From contig JAFYVE010000053.1 in assembly GCA_017549285.1 (NCBI GenBank), forward strand, positions 62,001 through 126,000: DNA of 64,000 bases, given 5' to 3'. This DNA comes from Clostridia bacterium. Its GTDB lineage: Bacteria > Bacillota > Clostridia > Oscillospirales > Acutalibacteraceae. Shown piece by piece: positions 25,157 through 34,959 of this stretch. The translations under genes and the position numbers were made by a program. Under the pieces are notes generated by a model. That model was not told where the DNA came from, did no database searches, and saw nothing but the letters and a program-made list of their open reading frames with translations. The first letter of the stretch is position 1; the number at the start of each line of letters is the position of its first letter.

Positions 25157-26685
25157 CTGTCAAATTTTTTAACATCAAACCAGAACTCAACGCCGTTTTC
25201 GTGGTTGATTACGCCGTAGTCCTGCTCGTGAAGGTCCTGAATAGCGGCAACGATTGCAAGTCCGAGACCGAAACGTCCTTGTGCACGTGACATAGCTTTG
25301 TCAGCACGGTAAAAGCTGTTCCATATCTGGTCAATATCTTTTGCTGCAATCGGTGTGCCCGTATTGAAAATGCTTATTCTGTATCTGCCGTCGGGAATTT
25401 CTTTCGCAGAAGCCCATATGATCATATCACCCGAAACATGGGAAAGTGCATTTGACATATAGTTATTTACAACAGTAGAAAGAATGAATCTGTCACCGAA
25501 GCATATCATATCTTCAGGCACATCGTTTATCGGGGTTATTCCCTTTTCTTTTAATAGTTCAGTTCCTCTTTCAAACCAGCTGGCAATTACTTCATGAATA
25601 TTGAACTGCTCATAGAATAACTTATATTCACCTGACTGATACTTGATGATATCGAGCAGTTTCATAACAAGATTATTCATTCTTTCAGTTTCACCGATGA
25701 TTGTGTCGCAATATTTCATTGCCATTTCGGGGTCATCGGATTCAAGGAACATCTTCATTCCTTCGGAATAGCCCTGAATTATGGCTATGGGTGTTTTCAG
25801 TTCGTGCGAAACACCTGAAATGAAGACCTGTCTTAACTGGTCAATCGTTTTTTCCTGCTCAATATCGTCCTGAAGCTTCTGGTTTTTCTGCTGAAGGTCA
25901 ATAAGAGCCGTTTTAAGTGAATCGGACATTTCATTGATACTGTCTGCAAGCAATGCAATTTCAGCAACATCATTGGGTTGGCATTTCTGTGAGAAATCAA
26001 GCGAAGACATATTCTTTGTGATATGGCTCATTTCCGTCAGCGGTGTTGTGATTCGTCTTATAAGAATTGATATGACAAAAATTGCAATACATACAATTAC
26101 ACCCGTAACGAATGAAACAAACAGAACCGCAATCTTTGTGTTTGTATCAACGGTTGATTTTACTTTGAAAATCTTTATCTGAGAGCCGCTTTCAAGCACC
26201 CATGAACCTACAAGATATTCGGTGTTTTTTCCGCTTGATGTGTCACGGCTCAGATTGAATGAGTTGTTTTTAAATTCACCGAGATCCTGAATAACTTCAT
26301 AATTACGCTTTTCAGTTTCAGGGACAATATATGAACGTCTGCCGTAAGGCGGATGTGACATCTCACCTTTATAAGATGAAGAATAAACAAATTCACCCGA
26401 GGGGGAATAAATCTCAATAGTTATTGCATGCTCTCTCTCTATACTGTCCATTGCAACAAAAAAATCTGTTGATTTATCAAGATAAGCATCTTCAACTTCA
26501 TAAGAAGCAAAAAAAGAGTCTACAGCGGCATAGGCAAGATAAACCATATCAAGCCCTTCATATGTAGCTATAACAATTGCAGCAATAATAAGAACCAGAA
26601 CCGTTGTTATAATGTTCAACAGTTTCTGGTTCAATGTTCTTTTATGTTTATAACCTGATATTTTTTCGCTTTTTTTATGCGACAT
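25150..26685 (-). CDS. Sensor histidine kinase
   Basis: A 511-residue membrane kinase. Order: a cytoplasmic basic start, TM1 (LNIITTVLVLIIAAIVIAT), an extracellular sensor region of ~130 residues, TM2 (IAVLFVSFVTGVIVCIAIFV), HAMP, HisKA with the phospho-acceptor in GVSHELKTPIAIIQGY, and HATPase_c with the N box (VNNYMSNAL), FGLGLAI G box. It pairs with the response regulator that ends one base upstream (gap at 26686). The signal is unknown. The stop codon lies in repeat R4. Confidence 0.93.
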   Translation of the reverse strand: MSHKKSEKISGYKHKRTLNQKLLNIITTVLVLIIAAIVIATYEGLDMVYLAYAAVDSFFASYEVEDAYLDKSTDFFVAMDSIEREHAITIEIYSPSGEFVYSSSYKGEMSHPPYGRRSYIVPETEKRNYEVIQDLGEFKNNSFNLSRDTSSGKNTEYLVGSWVLESGSQIKIFKVKSTVDTNTKIAVLFVSFVTGVIVCIAIFVISILIRRITTPLTEMSHITKNMSSLDFSQKCQPNDVAEIALLADSINEMSDSLKTALIDLQQKNQKLQDDIEQEKTIDQLRQVFISGVSHELKTPIAIIQGYSEGMKMFLESDDPEMAMKYCDTIIGETERMNNLVMKLLDIIKYQSGEYKLFYEQFNIHEVIASWFERGTELLKEKGITPINDVPEDMICFGDRFILSTVVNNYMSNALSHVSGDMIIWASAKEIPDGRYRISIFNTGTPIAAKDIDQIWNSFYRADKAMSRAQGRFGLGLAIVAAIQDLHEQDYGVINHENGVEFWFDVKKFDRQ

Positions 26686-26686
26686 A

Positions 26687-27361
26687 TTATTCAGCCTCTA
26701 TTTTATAGCCTGTGCCGTAAATTGTTTTGATATGCTTTGCGCCCCAGTCACCGAGTTTTGTACGAAGTCTTGCAACGTGAGAGTCAACGGTACGCATATC
26801 ACCGTCAAAATCAAAGCCCCAGATATCGTCAAGGAGCTGTTCACGTGAGAAAACTCTGCCGGGGGCAGAAATGAGTTTATAAAGAATACTGTATTCCTTG
26901 AGAGTGAGCATAACCGAAGAACCCGAAAGCCATACTTCGTGAGCTTCGGCGTCAAGTTTGAGTTCTTCAATACGGAATACTGTTGATTCAACATTGAGTG
27001 TATTGCGTTTGAGAAGTGCCGCAACTCTTTTCATAAGAACTGACGGACTGCAGGGCTTTGTTACATAGTCATCGGCACCTGCTTCAAAGCCTGTGAGTTC
27101 ATCAAACTCCTGACTTCTTGCAGTAAGCATAATAACAGGAACATTTGAAGACTGTCTGATTGTTCTGCATACTTCCCAACCGTCAATCTGAGGCATCATT
27201 ATATCAAGAATAACAAGTGCGGTATCGGGATTTGCCCTGAAAACTTCAAGTGCTTCTTCACCGTCTCTTGCTGAAAGAGGTTCATAACCTTCCCGGCGGA
27301 GATAGTCACACACAAGGTTCATTATAAGTTCTTCATCATCTGCAACAAGAATCTTCTTCAT
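26687..27361 (-). CDS. OmpR/PhoB-type response regulator
   Basis: A 224-residue regulator with a receiver domain (acidic pair in ILVADDEEL, phospho-acceptor Asp in VILDIMMPQIDGWE, Lys in YVTKPCSP) and a winged-helix DNA-binding domain (FSREQLLDDIWGFDFDGDMR, VDSHVARLRTKLG). Cognate partner of the kinase at 25150-26685. queT lies 21 bases upstream on the same strand, so all three may share the riboswitch-controlled transcript. Confidence 0.95.
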   Translation of the reverse strand: MKKILVADDEELIMNLVCDYLRREGYEPLSARDGEEALEVFRANPDTALVILDIMMPQIDGWEVCRTIRQSSNVPVIMLTARSQEFDELTGFEAGADDYVTKPCSPSVLMKRVAALLKRNTLNVESTVFRIEELKLDAEAHEVWLSGSSVMLTLKEYSILYKLISAPGRVFSREQLLDDIWGFDFDGDMRTVDSHVARLRTKLGDWGAKHIKTIYGTGYKIEAE

Positions 27362-27382
27362 GGTAAAAACTCCTTTGTGATA

Positions 27383-27901
27383 TTATGTGGTATATGAGTT
27401 TATACGGTCAAACACCTTTGTTTTTTTTACAGTCTGCAGGAACGGTATACCTGCACCGACGCACATCACAACCTGTCCTACGGCAATCTCAAGTGCTGAA
27501 ATAAAGAAGATCTCAGGTGTTCTTTCAGAGAAAAACCATATTTCAAGACCGATTATAACGGCATTGAAAAGCACGGGAGGAATCATTGACAACAGAGGTA
27601 AGCCTCTGAATGTGATGTTTCTGCAAATTCTTGTGACAACTGCGGCAGAAAGTGTTGCAACCGAACCGCATATGATGTCAACCACACCGAAAGGACTTGA
27701 AATGTTTGCAATAATGCAACCGATTGCAAGGCCGGGAATTGCTGCCGGTCTGAATACGGGCAGAATGGTGAGGACTTCGGACAGACGGAACTGAATTGCA
27801 TTATAAGCGAGTCCCAGAGCGTTTGATGCATAAGTCAGAGCCACGTAAAGTGCCGCAATAACTGCAGCCTGTGTGATGTACAAGGTTGTTTTCTTTTTCA
27901 A
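27383..27901 (-). CDS. queT: QueT-type queuosine-precursor ECF transporter S component
   Basis: A 172-residue membrane protein with about five spans that serves as substrate-binding (S) subunit of an energy-coupling-factor transporter, importing a queuosine precursor such as preQ1. The start TLYITQAAVIAALYVALTY and the IQFRLSEVLTILPVF motif are characteristic. The start codon is TTG at 27901; GGAAAGAAG upstream serves as RBS and adjoins the probable preQ1 aptamer. The ECF ATPases are not in the window. Confidence 0.9.
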   Translation of the reverse strand: MKKKTTLYITQAAVIAALYVALTYASNALGLAYNAIQFRLSEVLTILPVFRPAAIPGLAIGCIIANISSPFGVVDIICGSVATLSAAVVTRICRNITFRGLPLLSMIPPVLFNAVIIGLEIWFFSERTPEIFFISALEIAVGQVVMCVGAGIPFLQTVKKTKVFDRINSYTT

Positions 27902-27914
27902 TTTTTATTCTTCT

Positions 27915-27957
27915 TTCCGTAGTTTTGTTTTAAGTCAGGATGGTTCCGAACTGACTG
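27915..27957 (-). promoter_or_regulatory. Probable class I preQ1 riboswitch
   Basis: On the minus strand: stem AGTCAG...CTGACT (27951-27956 with 27933-27938), loop TTCGGAACCATC, then the A-rich tail TTAAAACAAAACTACGG running into the ribosome binding site. This matches the compact preQ1-I layout (TTC and CATCC in the loop, AAAAC tail), and the downstream gene is queT. I could not identify a clean P2 pairing by eye. The transcript predicted from the promoter at 27963-27991 would start right at the aptamer. Confidence 0.7.
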
Positions 27958-27962
27958 AGTTA

Positions 27963-27991
27963 ATTTTAACAAATCGTGAACAGGATGTCAA
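27963..27991 (-). promoter_or_regulatory. queT promoter
   Basis: On the minus strand: TTGACA (27986-27991), 17-base spacer, TAAAAT (27963-27968). Confidence 0.75.
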
Positions 27992-28021
27992 GAAAATAAA
28001 CAAAAACTCTTTTTTGTACAG

Positions 28022-28050
28022 TTGACTTTATGTTGCAATTAGTGTAAAAT
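28022..28050 (+). promoter_or_regulatory. glpK promoter
   Basis: TTGACT (28022-28027), 17-base spacer, TAAAAT (28045-28050). It is divergent from the queT promoter, with 30 bases between the two -35 elements. Confidence 0.75.
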
Positions 28051-28083
28051 AAATAAAGAATTAAATCTCGGGAGTGAAATTTT

Positions 28084-29601
28084 ATGAATTCCGATAAGAA
28101 ATACATACTTTCTCTTGATCAGGGTACCACAAGCTCAAGAGCAATCCTTTTTGATAAGGAAGGACAGATAAAATCAAAGGCTCAGTTTGAGTTTACTCAG
28201 ATTTATCCGAAAGCCGGCTGGGTTGAACATGACCCTATGGAAATCCTCAGAACCGAATACAGAGCTATTGCCGATGCACTTATCGAAGGCGGTGTTGAAG
28301 CTAAGGAGATTGCCGCAATAGGTATCACAAATCAGCGTGAAACAACCGTTCTCTGGGATAAGACAACAGGTGAGCCCGTCTATAATGCAGTTGTGTGGCA
28401 GTGCAGAAGAACTGCAGATATGGCAAAGCGCATCAATGAAGACGATGAACTGCGTGAATACATAAAAGATCACACAGGGCTTGTTGTTGATGCTTACTTC
28501 TCGGCAACAAAAATCAAATGGATTCTTGAAAACTGCGAAAAGGCAAGAGAGGTGGCTTCAAAGGGAAACCTTCTTTTCGGCACAATCGAAACATGGCTCA
28601 TCTGGAAGCTCACCGGCGGTAAAGTTCACGTAACAGACTATTCAAACGCATGGAGAACAATGCTGTTTGACGTTGATAAGCTCTGCTGGGATGAATTCCT
28701 TTGCGAAAGCCTCGGAATCCCCGTTGAGATTCTTCCCGAAGTTGTTCCCTCAAGTCAGGCATACGGTGAAGTTGCTTCAGGTATTCCCGGGCTTGAATCA
28801 CTTGCAGGTATTCCCATTGCAGGTGCTATAGGTGATCAGCAGGCAGCCCTTTTCGGCCAGGCGTGTTTCCGTCCCGGTCAGGCAAAGAATACATACGGTA
28901 CAGGCTGTTTCCTTCTTATGAACACAGGCGGAAAACGTGTAAGATCAGAAAACAATCTTCTCACGGGTATTGCGTGGGGTATTGACGGCAGAGTTGAATA
29001 CTGTATTGAAGGCTCGGCTTTTAATGCAGGTTCCGTTATCCAGTGGCTCCGTGATGAAATAAAGATGATTAAATCAGCTCCCGAGTGTGACAGACTTGCA
29101 GAAAGTGTACCCGATGCAAACGGAATCTATTTTGTTCCTGCATTCACGGGTCTCGGTGCTCCCTACTGGGATGCATATGCAAGAGGTACAATTGTGGGTA
29201 TCACAAGAGGCGTGAATCAGCAGCATTTTGCAAGAGCTGTCCTTGAAAGTATTGCTTTCCAGATGACTGACCTTCTTGAAGCTATGAAAGCTGATTCCGA
29301 TATTGAGCTTACAGAGCTTCGTGTTGACGGCGGCGCATCAGTCAGCAACATTATGATGCAGATTCAGGCAAATATGATTGAAACAACAGTTAACCGTCCC
29401 AAGGTTGTTGAAACAACAGCACTCGGTGCGGCATATTGTGCAGGTCTTGCTGTAAACTTCTGGTCAGGCAGGGCCGAAATTGAAAAAATCAGAGAAGTTT
29501 CACGTGAATTTGTACCTCAGCTGCGTAAAGAAGAAAGAGATGCAATTTATGCAGGCTGGAAAAAGGCTGTAAAACGCTCAATGGCGTGGGCAGAAGATTA
29601 A
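28084..29601 (+). CDS. glpK: Glycerol kinase
   Basis: A 505-residue FGGY kinase that phosphorylates glycerol to glycerol-3-phosphate in the cytosol, feeding glycolysis and lipid synthesis. Landmarks are [39 protein letters not shown], the VDGGASVSN phosphate motif and [13 protein letters not shown]. Length is typical. The stand-alone arrangement (no glpF or glpD) and strong promoter suggest independent regulation. RBS GGGAG precedes ATG 28084. Confidence 0.97.
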   Translation: MNSDKKYILSLDQGTTSSRAILFDKEGQIKSKAQFEFTQIYPKAGWVEHDPMEILRTEYRAIADALIEGGVEAKEIAAIGITNQRETTVLWDKTTGEPVYNAVVWQCRRTADMAKRINEDDELREYIKDHTGLVVDAYFSATKIKWILENCEKAREVASKGNLLFGTIETWLIWKLTGGKVHVTDYSNAWRTMLFDVDKLCWDEFLCESLGIPVEILPEVVPSSQAYGEVASGIPGLESLAGIPIAGAIGDQQAALFGQACFRPGQAKNTYGTGCFLLMNTGGKRVRSENNLLTGIAWGIDGRVEYCIEGSAFNAGSVIQWLRDEIKMIKSAPECDRLAESVPDANGIYFVPAFTGLGAPYWDAYARGTIVGITRGVNQQHFARAVLESIAFQMTDLLEAMKADSDIELTELRVDGGASVSNIMMQIQANMIETTVNRPKVVETTALGAAYCAGLAVNFWSGRAEIEKIREVSREFVPQLRKEERDAIYAGWKKAVKRSMAWAED

Positions 29602-29610
29602 AAAAATTAT

Positions 29611-29645
29611 GCTATCGTCTGATTTTCAGGCGATAGCTTTCTTTA
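29611..29645 (+). terminator. Probable glpK terminator
   Basis: GCTATCG-tctgattttcagg-CGATAGC followed by TTTCTTT. The T-run is interrupted, so it may be partial. Confidence 0.6.
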
Positions 29646-29661
29646 AAAGAAGGCGGTTTTT

Positions 29662-31719
29662 ATGCAGAAAACTATCGGTCGGTGTGTTCTTTTTATGCAT
29701 ACGGATAATGAAACGCCAAGAAACGGCGAAGGAACATTTTTAAGACTTAAAAACGGAAATATCCTTTTTGCATACACCTGTTTTTCGGGTGAAACGTGGT
29801 ATGATGACTGCACTGCAGATATTGCAGGTGTGATTTCAGCCGATGAGGGTGAAACGTGGTCTGAAAAACGGATTCTTTTAAAGCACGATGACGATGCAAG
29901 GAATCTTATGTGCCCGTCATTACTACGTCTTCCGGACGGCAGAATCGGTCTTATTTATCTGAGAAAATCAAAGAATAACATAAATGCTGTGCCTTATATA
30001 GCCTTTTCAGATGATGAGGGTGAAACTTTCTCTTCGCCCGTTAAAATCATTGATGATGCCTACAACTATTTTGTTGTCGAAAACGACCATGCAGTTGTTC
30101 TTTCAGACGGCAGACTCATTCTTCCCGCAAATCTTCATTCCGAAAAAATAAACGGTGTATATGAAATAATCGAACACGGGAAAAAGTGCATTTTTGCTTC
30201 AGACGATAACGGAAAAACATGGTCTGAAATTTCAGAAAGACAGGATATCCCGTTCCCTCACAGAAGTGCAACAGGGCTTCAGGAAACGTGTGTGTATGAG
30301 CAGAAAGACGGCATTTTAAGAGCAATTTCAAGAACCGATATGGCCTTTCAGTATGAATGTTTCTCGTCAGATAAAGGCAAAACGTGGACATCCCCGGAGC
30401 CTGACAGATTCTTCTCTTCTCCCGATTCACCGCTGCTTATGAAACGTGTAGGTAATTATACGCTTGCAGTTTTTAATCCCATTCCGAATTACACAACACG
30501 TGACTGTGAGAATTCGTGGGGCAGAACACCTCTTGTGTGTGCTGTGAGCAAGGATGACGGAAAAACATTTCCCATTATTCATTTTCTTGAAACAGACCCC
30601 CTTAACGGCTATTGTTACCCCGCAATTTTTGACGGCGGAAACTATGTTCTCATTTCATATTATCATTCCGATGATTCGGAAACACCCCTTAACGCAACAA
30701 AAATCATAAAGATAACTTACGATGAACTCGAAGACTGGGATGTATACTTCTCATCAGGATTCTACGGTACGAAAAAAGGTAAAAAAGGCGAAAAAGTTGA
30801 AATAAACAAATCATTCATATGGGCAGGAAAAGAATGGATTATTCCTGCCGTGTATGTCTGTCCGAAAGGTATTGTTGCAGATATCTGCGAAAAAACTGAT
30901 TGTGAAATATTGAAACAGTTCAAAGAAAAATGGTCTTTCTGCGGTTACAATGAAAACAAGCTGACGGATGAACAGAAAACAGAGTTTATTAATGATATCC
31001 CGACACCGACAGGTTTCCGTACAGAGCTTACTGTAAATGGAAAGGTAAGTATGAATGCTTACGGCTCGTCAGTTACATATATCCCTCAGGAATTTCTGCC
31101 CGACGGTGACGAATCAAACAGGGATGCAATAAAAACAATTGATTATTATAATCTCAGTAGGGATGAAGGCTGGACAGTTCACAGAATCAGCATTCCGTGG
31201 GCAACTGCAAAAAAACCTGTGATAAAGTCAGCTGAATTGCGTCTTGTTGCAGATATGAAGTCTGTAAACGGTGATAAATTCATTACTCCCGGAGCAGGAG
31301 AAAAAATTGAATTTATCAATCCGTTGAACGGAAACAGACATACATTGGAAGTAAAAGACATCCGGAAGAATGAAACGGCTTTTTCTGTTGAGGGATATGA
31401 CTTTCCCGATAAAAACACAGTTATGAGTTTCACCGTCGAACCTGACATCGATAAAAAGAATTTCTCGGTAATGGATACCGTGCAGAATGATGCTCCCGTA
31501 AAAACAGGTGAAAAACTGACAGACAATGAAGCTTCATCAATCGCAATAATCGGCGGTGCAGACGGCCCTACGGCAGTTTTTGTTGCTGAAAGACCTGATG
31601 CAGGATCAGGACTTCATACAGCATCCTCAGCCCTTAAAAGAGAGCATAGAGAAAATATCGTGTGGCAGTTTGTTTTCAGGCAGAAACCTGACGAAGATAT
31701 CACTTTCACACTTATATAA
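29662..31719 (+). CDS. Sialidase-like (BNR repeat) protein with C-terminal extension
   Basis: A 685-residue protein without signal peptide. The first ~370 residues form a six-bladed sialidase-type propeller, with five Asp boxes (SADEGETW, SDDEGETF, SDDNGKTW, SSDKGKTW, SKDDGKTF). Members include exo-sialidases and uncharacterised glycan-acting enzymes, so sialic acid as substrate is not certain. The C-terminal ~300 residues are unlike sialidases. Near residue 630 they contain IAIIGGADGPTAVFVA, a motif otherwise known from the beta subunit of sodium-pumping decarboxylases. RBS AAGGCGG-like precedes ATG 29662. No sialic-acid catabolism genes are adjacent; NUDIX and trmO follow. Confidence 0.75.
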   Translation: MQKTIGRCVLFMHTDNETPRNGEGTFLRLKNGNILFAYTCFSGETWYDDCTADIAGVISADEGETWSEKRILLKHDDDARNLMCPSLLRLPDGRIGLIYLRKSKNNINAVPYIAFSDDEGETFSSPVKIIDDAYNYFVVENDHAVVLSDGRLILPANLHSEKINGVYEIIEHGKKCIFASDDNGKTWSEISERQDIPFPHRSATGLQETCVYEQKDGILRAISRTDMAFQYECFSSDKGKTWTSPEPDRFFSSPDSPLLMKRVGNYTLAVFNPIPNYTTRDCENSWGRTPLVCAVSKDDGKTFPIIHFLETDPLNGYCYPAIFDGGNYVLISYYHSDDSETPLNATKIIKITYDELEDWDVYFSSGFYGTKKGKKGEKVEINKSFIWAGKEWIIPAVYVCPKGIVADICEKTDCEILKQFKEKWSFCGYNENKLTDEQKTEFINDIPTPTGFRTELTVNGKVSMNAYGSSVTYIPQEFLPDGDESNRDAIKTIDYYNLSRDEGWTVHRISIPWATAKKPVIKSAELRLVADMKSVNGDKFITPGAGEKIEFINPLNGNRHTLEVKDIRKNETAFSVEGYDFPDKNTVMSFTVEPDIDKKNFSVMDTVQNDAPVKTGEKLTDNEASSIAIIGGADGPTAVFVAERPDAGSGLHTASSALKREHRENIVWQFVFRQKPDEDITFTLI

Positions 31720-31733
31720 AGGAGTAAATGAAA

Positions 31734-32279
31734 ATGACAGACGAAAACCTTATTGAAAAACAGCTTTCATCAGAAAATGTATTCGACGGAGTCCTTCTTC
31801 ACGTTTACAAGGATAAGATTGAGCTTCCCAACGGCAACACATCCGTCAGGGAATACATAAAGCATCAGGGCGCAGTATGCGTTGTGCCCGTTACCGATGA
31901 AATGGAAGTCATCGCAGTATGCCAGTACCGTTACCCCATTGGCAGAGTCACAATTGAAATTCCTGCAGGCAAACTCGATAAGGGTGAAGACATCCTTGAC
32001 GCCGCAAAGAGAGAGCTCAGCGAAGAAACGGGTGTTGAAAGTGCCGACATCGAATACATCGGAGGTCTTTATCCGTCAGTTGCTTATACCGATGAGATAA
32101 TTCATATGTATCTTGCAAAAAATCTTAAATACGGTGAAGCACACACCGATGAAGATGAGTTTATAAATGTCATAAAAATCCCACTTAAAGAATTTGCACA
32201 GATGGTTATGGACGGCAGAATTCAGGATTCAAAAACAATGGCAGCCATTCTTAAGGTTGCAAGAATTTACGGTGTATAA
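31734..32279 (+). CDS. NUDIX hydrolase, ADP-ribose pyrophosphatase type
   Basis: A 181-residue cytosolic pyrophosphohydrolase. The Nudix box GKLDKGEDILDAAKRELSEE followed by TG is complete, and QYRYPIGRVTIEIPAG upstream is typical of the ADP-ribose/ADP-sugar pyrophosphatase (NudF-like) branch. ATG 31734 is preferred over 31728 because AAAGGAG at 31718-31724 is nine bases from it and only three from the other. The stop overlaps the trmO start by one base (TAATG). Confidence 0.9.
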   Translation: MTDENLIEKQLSSENVFDGVLLHVYKDKIELPNGNTSVREYIKHQGAVCVVPVTDEMEVIAVCQYRYPIGRVTIEIPAGKLDKGEDILDAAKRELSEETGVESADIEYIGGLYPSVAYTDEIIHMYLAKNLKYGEAHTDEDEFINVIKIPLKEFAQMVMDGRIQDSKTMAAILKVARIYGV

Positions 32280-32944
32280 TGACAGTTATAGGACACATCG
32301 AAACTGATTTCGATACAAAATTCGGCATTCCGAGGCAGAGCGGACTTTGTGATGAGCTTAAAGGCAGAATTATTCTTACTCCCGATTTCAGGCGTGAAGA
32401 AGCCTTCAGGGGGCTTGATGATTTTTCACATATCTGGGTGCTGTGGCAGTTTTCAGAAACACAGAGGGAAGAATGGTCACCCACCGTCAGACCTCCGAGG
32501 CTCGGCGGAAATAAAAGAATAGGTGTTTTTGCAACACGTTCGCCTTTCAGACCGAACAATATTGGTCTGTCGTGCGTAAAACTCGAAAAGATTGATTATT
32601 CTTCACCCGAAGCGCCTGTGCTTCATATTTCGGGAATTGATATGATGAACGGTACACCTGTATTTGATATAAAGCCTTACGTCCCCGTTGCAGACTGCAG
32701 ACCCGATGCAACAGACGGATTCACATCTGAAACAAAGGATTATTCACTCAGGGTAGTCTTCCCCGACGAGCTTCTTTCCCTTATTCCCGAAGAAAAAAGA
32801 AACGGAGCTGTTCAGATGCTCTCTCTTGACCCCAGACCCTCATATATAAACGATGATAACAGAATTTTCGGGGTTGAATTTGCAGGGTATGATATAAGAT
32901 TCAGAGTAAAAGACAATACATTGACTGTGGTTAATGTGATATAA
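32279..32944 (+). CDS. trmO: tRNA (N6-threonylcarbamoyladenosine37-N6)-methyltransferase TrmO
   Basis: A 221-residue TsaA/YaeB-family enzyme that methylates t6A37 in tRNAs with SAM. Family signatures are IGHIETDFDTKFGIPRQSG, the FSHIWVLWQF segment, VFATRSPFRPNNIGLS and MMNGTPVFDIKPYVP. It is translationally coupled to the NUDIX gene, an arrangement without an obvious biochemical link. Confidence 0.92.
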   Translation: MTVIGHIETDFDTKFGIPRQSGLCDELKGRIILTPDFRREEAFRGLDDFSHIWVLWQFSETQREEWSPTVRPPRLGGNKRIGVFATRSPFRPNNIGLSCVKLEKIDYSSPEAPVLHISGIDMMNGTPVFDIKPYVPVADCRPDATDGFTSETKDYSLRVVFPDELLSLIPEEKRNGAVQMLSLDPRPSYINDDNRIFGVEFAGYDIRFRVKDNTLTVVNVI

Positions 32945-32980
32945 AAAAAGGTGACTCATCCGAGCCACCTTCTTGCTTTT
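32944..32980. terminator. Terminator between trmO and typA
   Basis: AAGGTGaCTC-atcc-GAGcCACCTT with one mismatch, then T-rich on the plus side and A-run on the other, between convergent genes. Confidence 0.7.
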
Positions 32981-32981
32981 A

Positions 32982-34793
32982 TTATTTCTTTCTGAACTGC
33001 TGTTTCATTCTCAGTTCTTTAGAGAGAATTTTCTTACGGAGTCTGAGACTCTTGGGTGTTACTTCAAGGAGTTCGTCGTCGCTTAAGAATTCCATACTCT
33101 GCTCAAGGCTGAGTGTTGAGTGGGGAACAAGACGGAGTGCATCGTCTGAGCCTGAAGCACGTGTATTGGTCATCTGCTTTTTCTTGCAGACATTACAAAC
33201 GATATCTTCGTTCTTTGCGCATTCACCGCATATCATACCTTCGTAAACGGGAACACCGGGTCCGATAAAAAGTCTGCCTCTGTCCTGAGTATTGAATAAA
33301 CCGTAAGCTGTGCTTTCACCTGTTTCGTGAACAACGATTGAACCTCTGTCACGTGTCTGGATTTCACCCTTGAAAGGCTCATAACCTGCGAAAAGGTTGT
33401 TCATAACGCCGTAACCGTTTGTGTCTGTAAGGAACTCGCTTCTGTAACCGATAAGTCCTCTTGCGGGAATCTTGAATTCAAGGTGTGTTGTTCCGCCGTC
33501 ACGGATGCTCATATCTTCGAGTTCACCCTTACGTGAACCGATTTTTTCCATAACTGCGCCAACGTATGCATCGGGTACTTCAACGATAAGGAGCTCCATA
33601 GGTTCAAGTGTTTCGCCGTTTTCACCTTTTTTGAGGATAACCTTGGGACGTGAAACTGCAAATTCATAGCCCTGTCTTCTCATTGTTTCAATGAGGATTG
33701 AAAGATGAAGTTCGCCTCTGCCCGAAACCTTGAATGAGTCGGTTGTTTCTGTTTCTTCAACTCTCATGCTTACGTTTGTTTCAACTTCTTTGAAAAGTCT
33801 TGCACGGATATTTCTTGAAGTTACGAATTTACCTTCCTGACCTGCAAAGGGGCTGTCATTGACCATAAAGTTCATTGAGATTGTGGGTTCATCGATTTTA
33901 ACGAAGGGAAGGGGATCAATGCAGTCCTGAGCGCAGATTGTTTCACCGATGTTGAGCCCTTCAATACCTGAAACGGCAACGATATCACCTGCTTTTGCAG
34001 AGTCAACTTCTGCACGTCTTAAACCTTCAAACTGATAAAGTCTTGAAACCTTGACGTTCTGTGTTGTTCCGTCCTGTTTGCAGATAACGACATTCTGCCC
34101 CATTTTGACAGAGCCTCTTTCAACTTTGCCCACACCGATTCTGCCTACGTAATCATCATAGTCAAGTGATGAGAAAAGGAGCTGTAAGGGCTGTTCGGGG
34201 TCACCTTCGGGAGCATCTATGTTGTCAATGATAGCCTGAAGAAGGGGCTGCATATCGCCTTCACGTACATCAGATTCAAGTGAAGCATATCCCTCTCTTG
34301 CAGATGCATAAACAACGGGGAATTCGATCTGATCATCGTCTGCACCGAGTTCAATGAAGAGGTCGAGAACTTCGTCAACAACTTCTGCAGGTCTTGCACC
34401 GGGACGGTCAATCTTGTTGATGACAACGAGAGGCTTTTTCTTTAATGCAAGAGCCTTGGAGAGAACGAAACGTGTCTGGGGCATACAGCCTTCAAATGCG
34501 TCAACAAGCAGAAGAACGCCGTCAACCATCATCATAATACGTTCAACCTCACCGCCGAAGTCAGCGTGGCCGGGAGTGTCGATAATATTGATTTTAACTC
34601 CGTTGTAATGAACGGATGTGTTTTTTGAAAGGATTGTGATTCCTCTTTCTTTTTCAAGGTCGTTGGAGTCCATAACTCTGTCTGCGACCTGTTCGTTTGC
34701 TCTGAATGTACCGCTCTGATGAAGCATCTGGTCAACAAGTGTTGTCTTACCGTGGTCAACGTGAGCGATAATAGCTATATTTCTTAAACTCAA
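32982..34793 (-). CDS. typA: Ribosome-associated GTPase TypA/BipA
   Basis: A 603-residue translational GTPase related to EF-G that binds ribosomes and assists 50S assembly and stress adaptation. G motifs are AHVDHGKTT (10-18), [11 protein letters not shown] and NKIDRPGAR. The C-terminal TypA-specific region contains [14 protein letters not shown] and [10 protein letters not shown]. Full length and monocistronic; RBS AGAGGG upstream. Confidence 0.97.
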   Translation of the reverse strand: MSLRNIAIIAHVDHGKTTLVDQMLHQSGTFRANEQVADRVMDSNDLEKERGITILSKNTSVHYNGVKINIIDTPGHADFGGEVERIMMMVDGVLLLVDAFEGCMPQTRFVLSKALALKKKPLVVINKIDRPGARPAEVVDEVLDLFIELGADDDQIEFPVVYASAREGYASLESDVREGDMQPLLQAIIDNIDAPEGDPEQPLQLLFSSLDYDDYVGRIGVGKVERGSVKMGQNVVICKQDGTTQNVKVSRLYQFEGLRRAEVDSAKAGDIVAVSGIEGLNIGETICAQDCIDPLPFVKIDEPTISMNFMVNDSPFAGQEGKFVTSRNIRARLFKEVETNVSMRVEETETTDSFKVSGRGELHLSILIETMRRQGYEFAVSRPKVILKKGENGETLEPMELLIVEVPDAYVGAVMEKIGSRKGELEDMSIRDGGTTHLEFKIPARGLIGYRSEFLTDTNGYGVMNNLFAGYEPFKGEIQTRDRGSIVVHETGESTAYGLFNTQDRGRLFIGPGVPVYEGMICGECAKNEDIVCNVCKKKQMTNTRASGSDDALRLVPHSTLSLEQSMEFLSDDELLEVTPKSLRLRKKILSKELRMKQQFRKK

Positions 34794-34959
34794 ATTTATA
34801 CCCTCTTTATCTTTTTCTACTTGTATATAATACTATATACTGTATTTGCTTGGCAATAGTGAAAACACCGAAAAAAAGAACTTTTAAAATTGAATATTTT
34901 ATTTACTTTTTTCGCAGTTCATTGTATAATTCAGAAAAACCCTTTATGGAGAATGATTT

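Noticed and set aside
25022-25219. Open frame overlapping R4 and the histidine kinase end on the plus strand
   Set aside because: It covers repeat hairpins and antisense kinase sequence; no coding signature.
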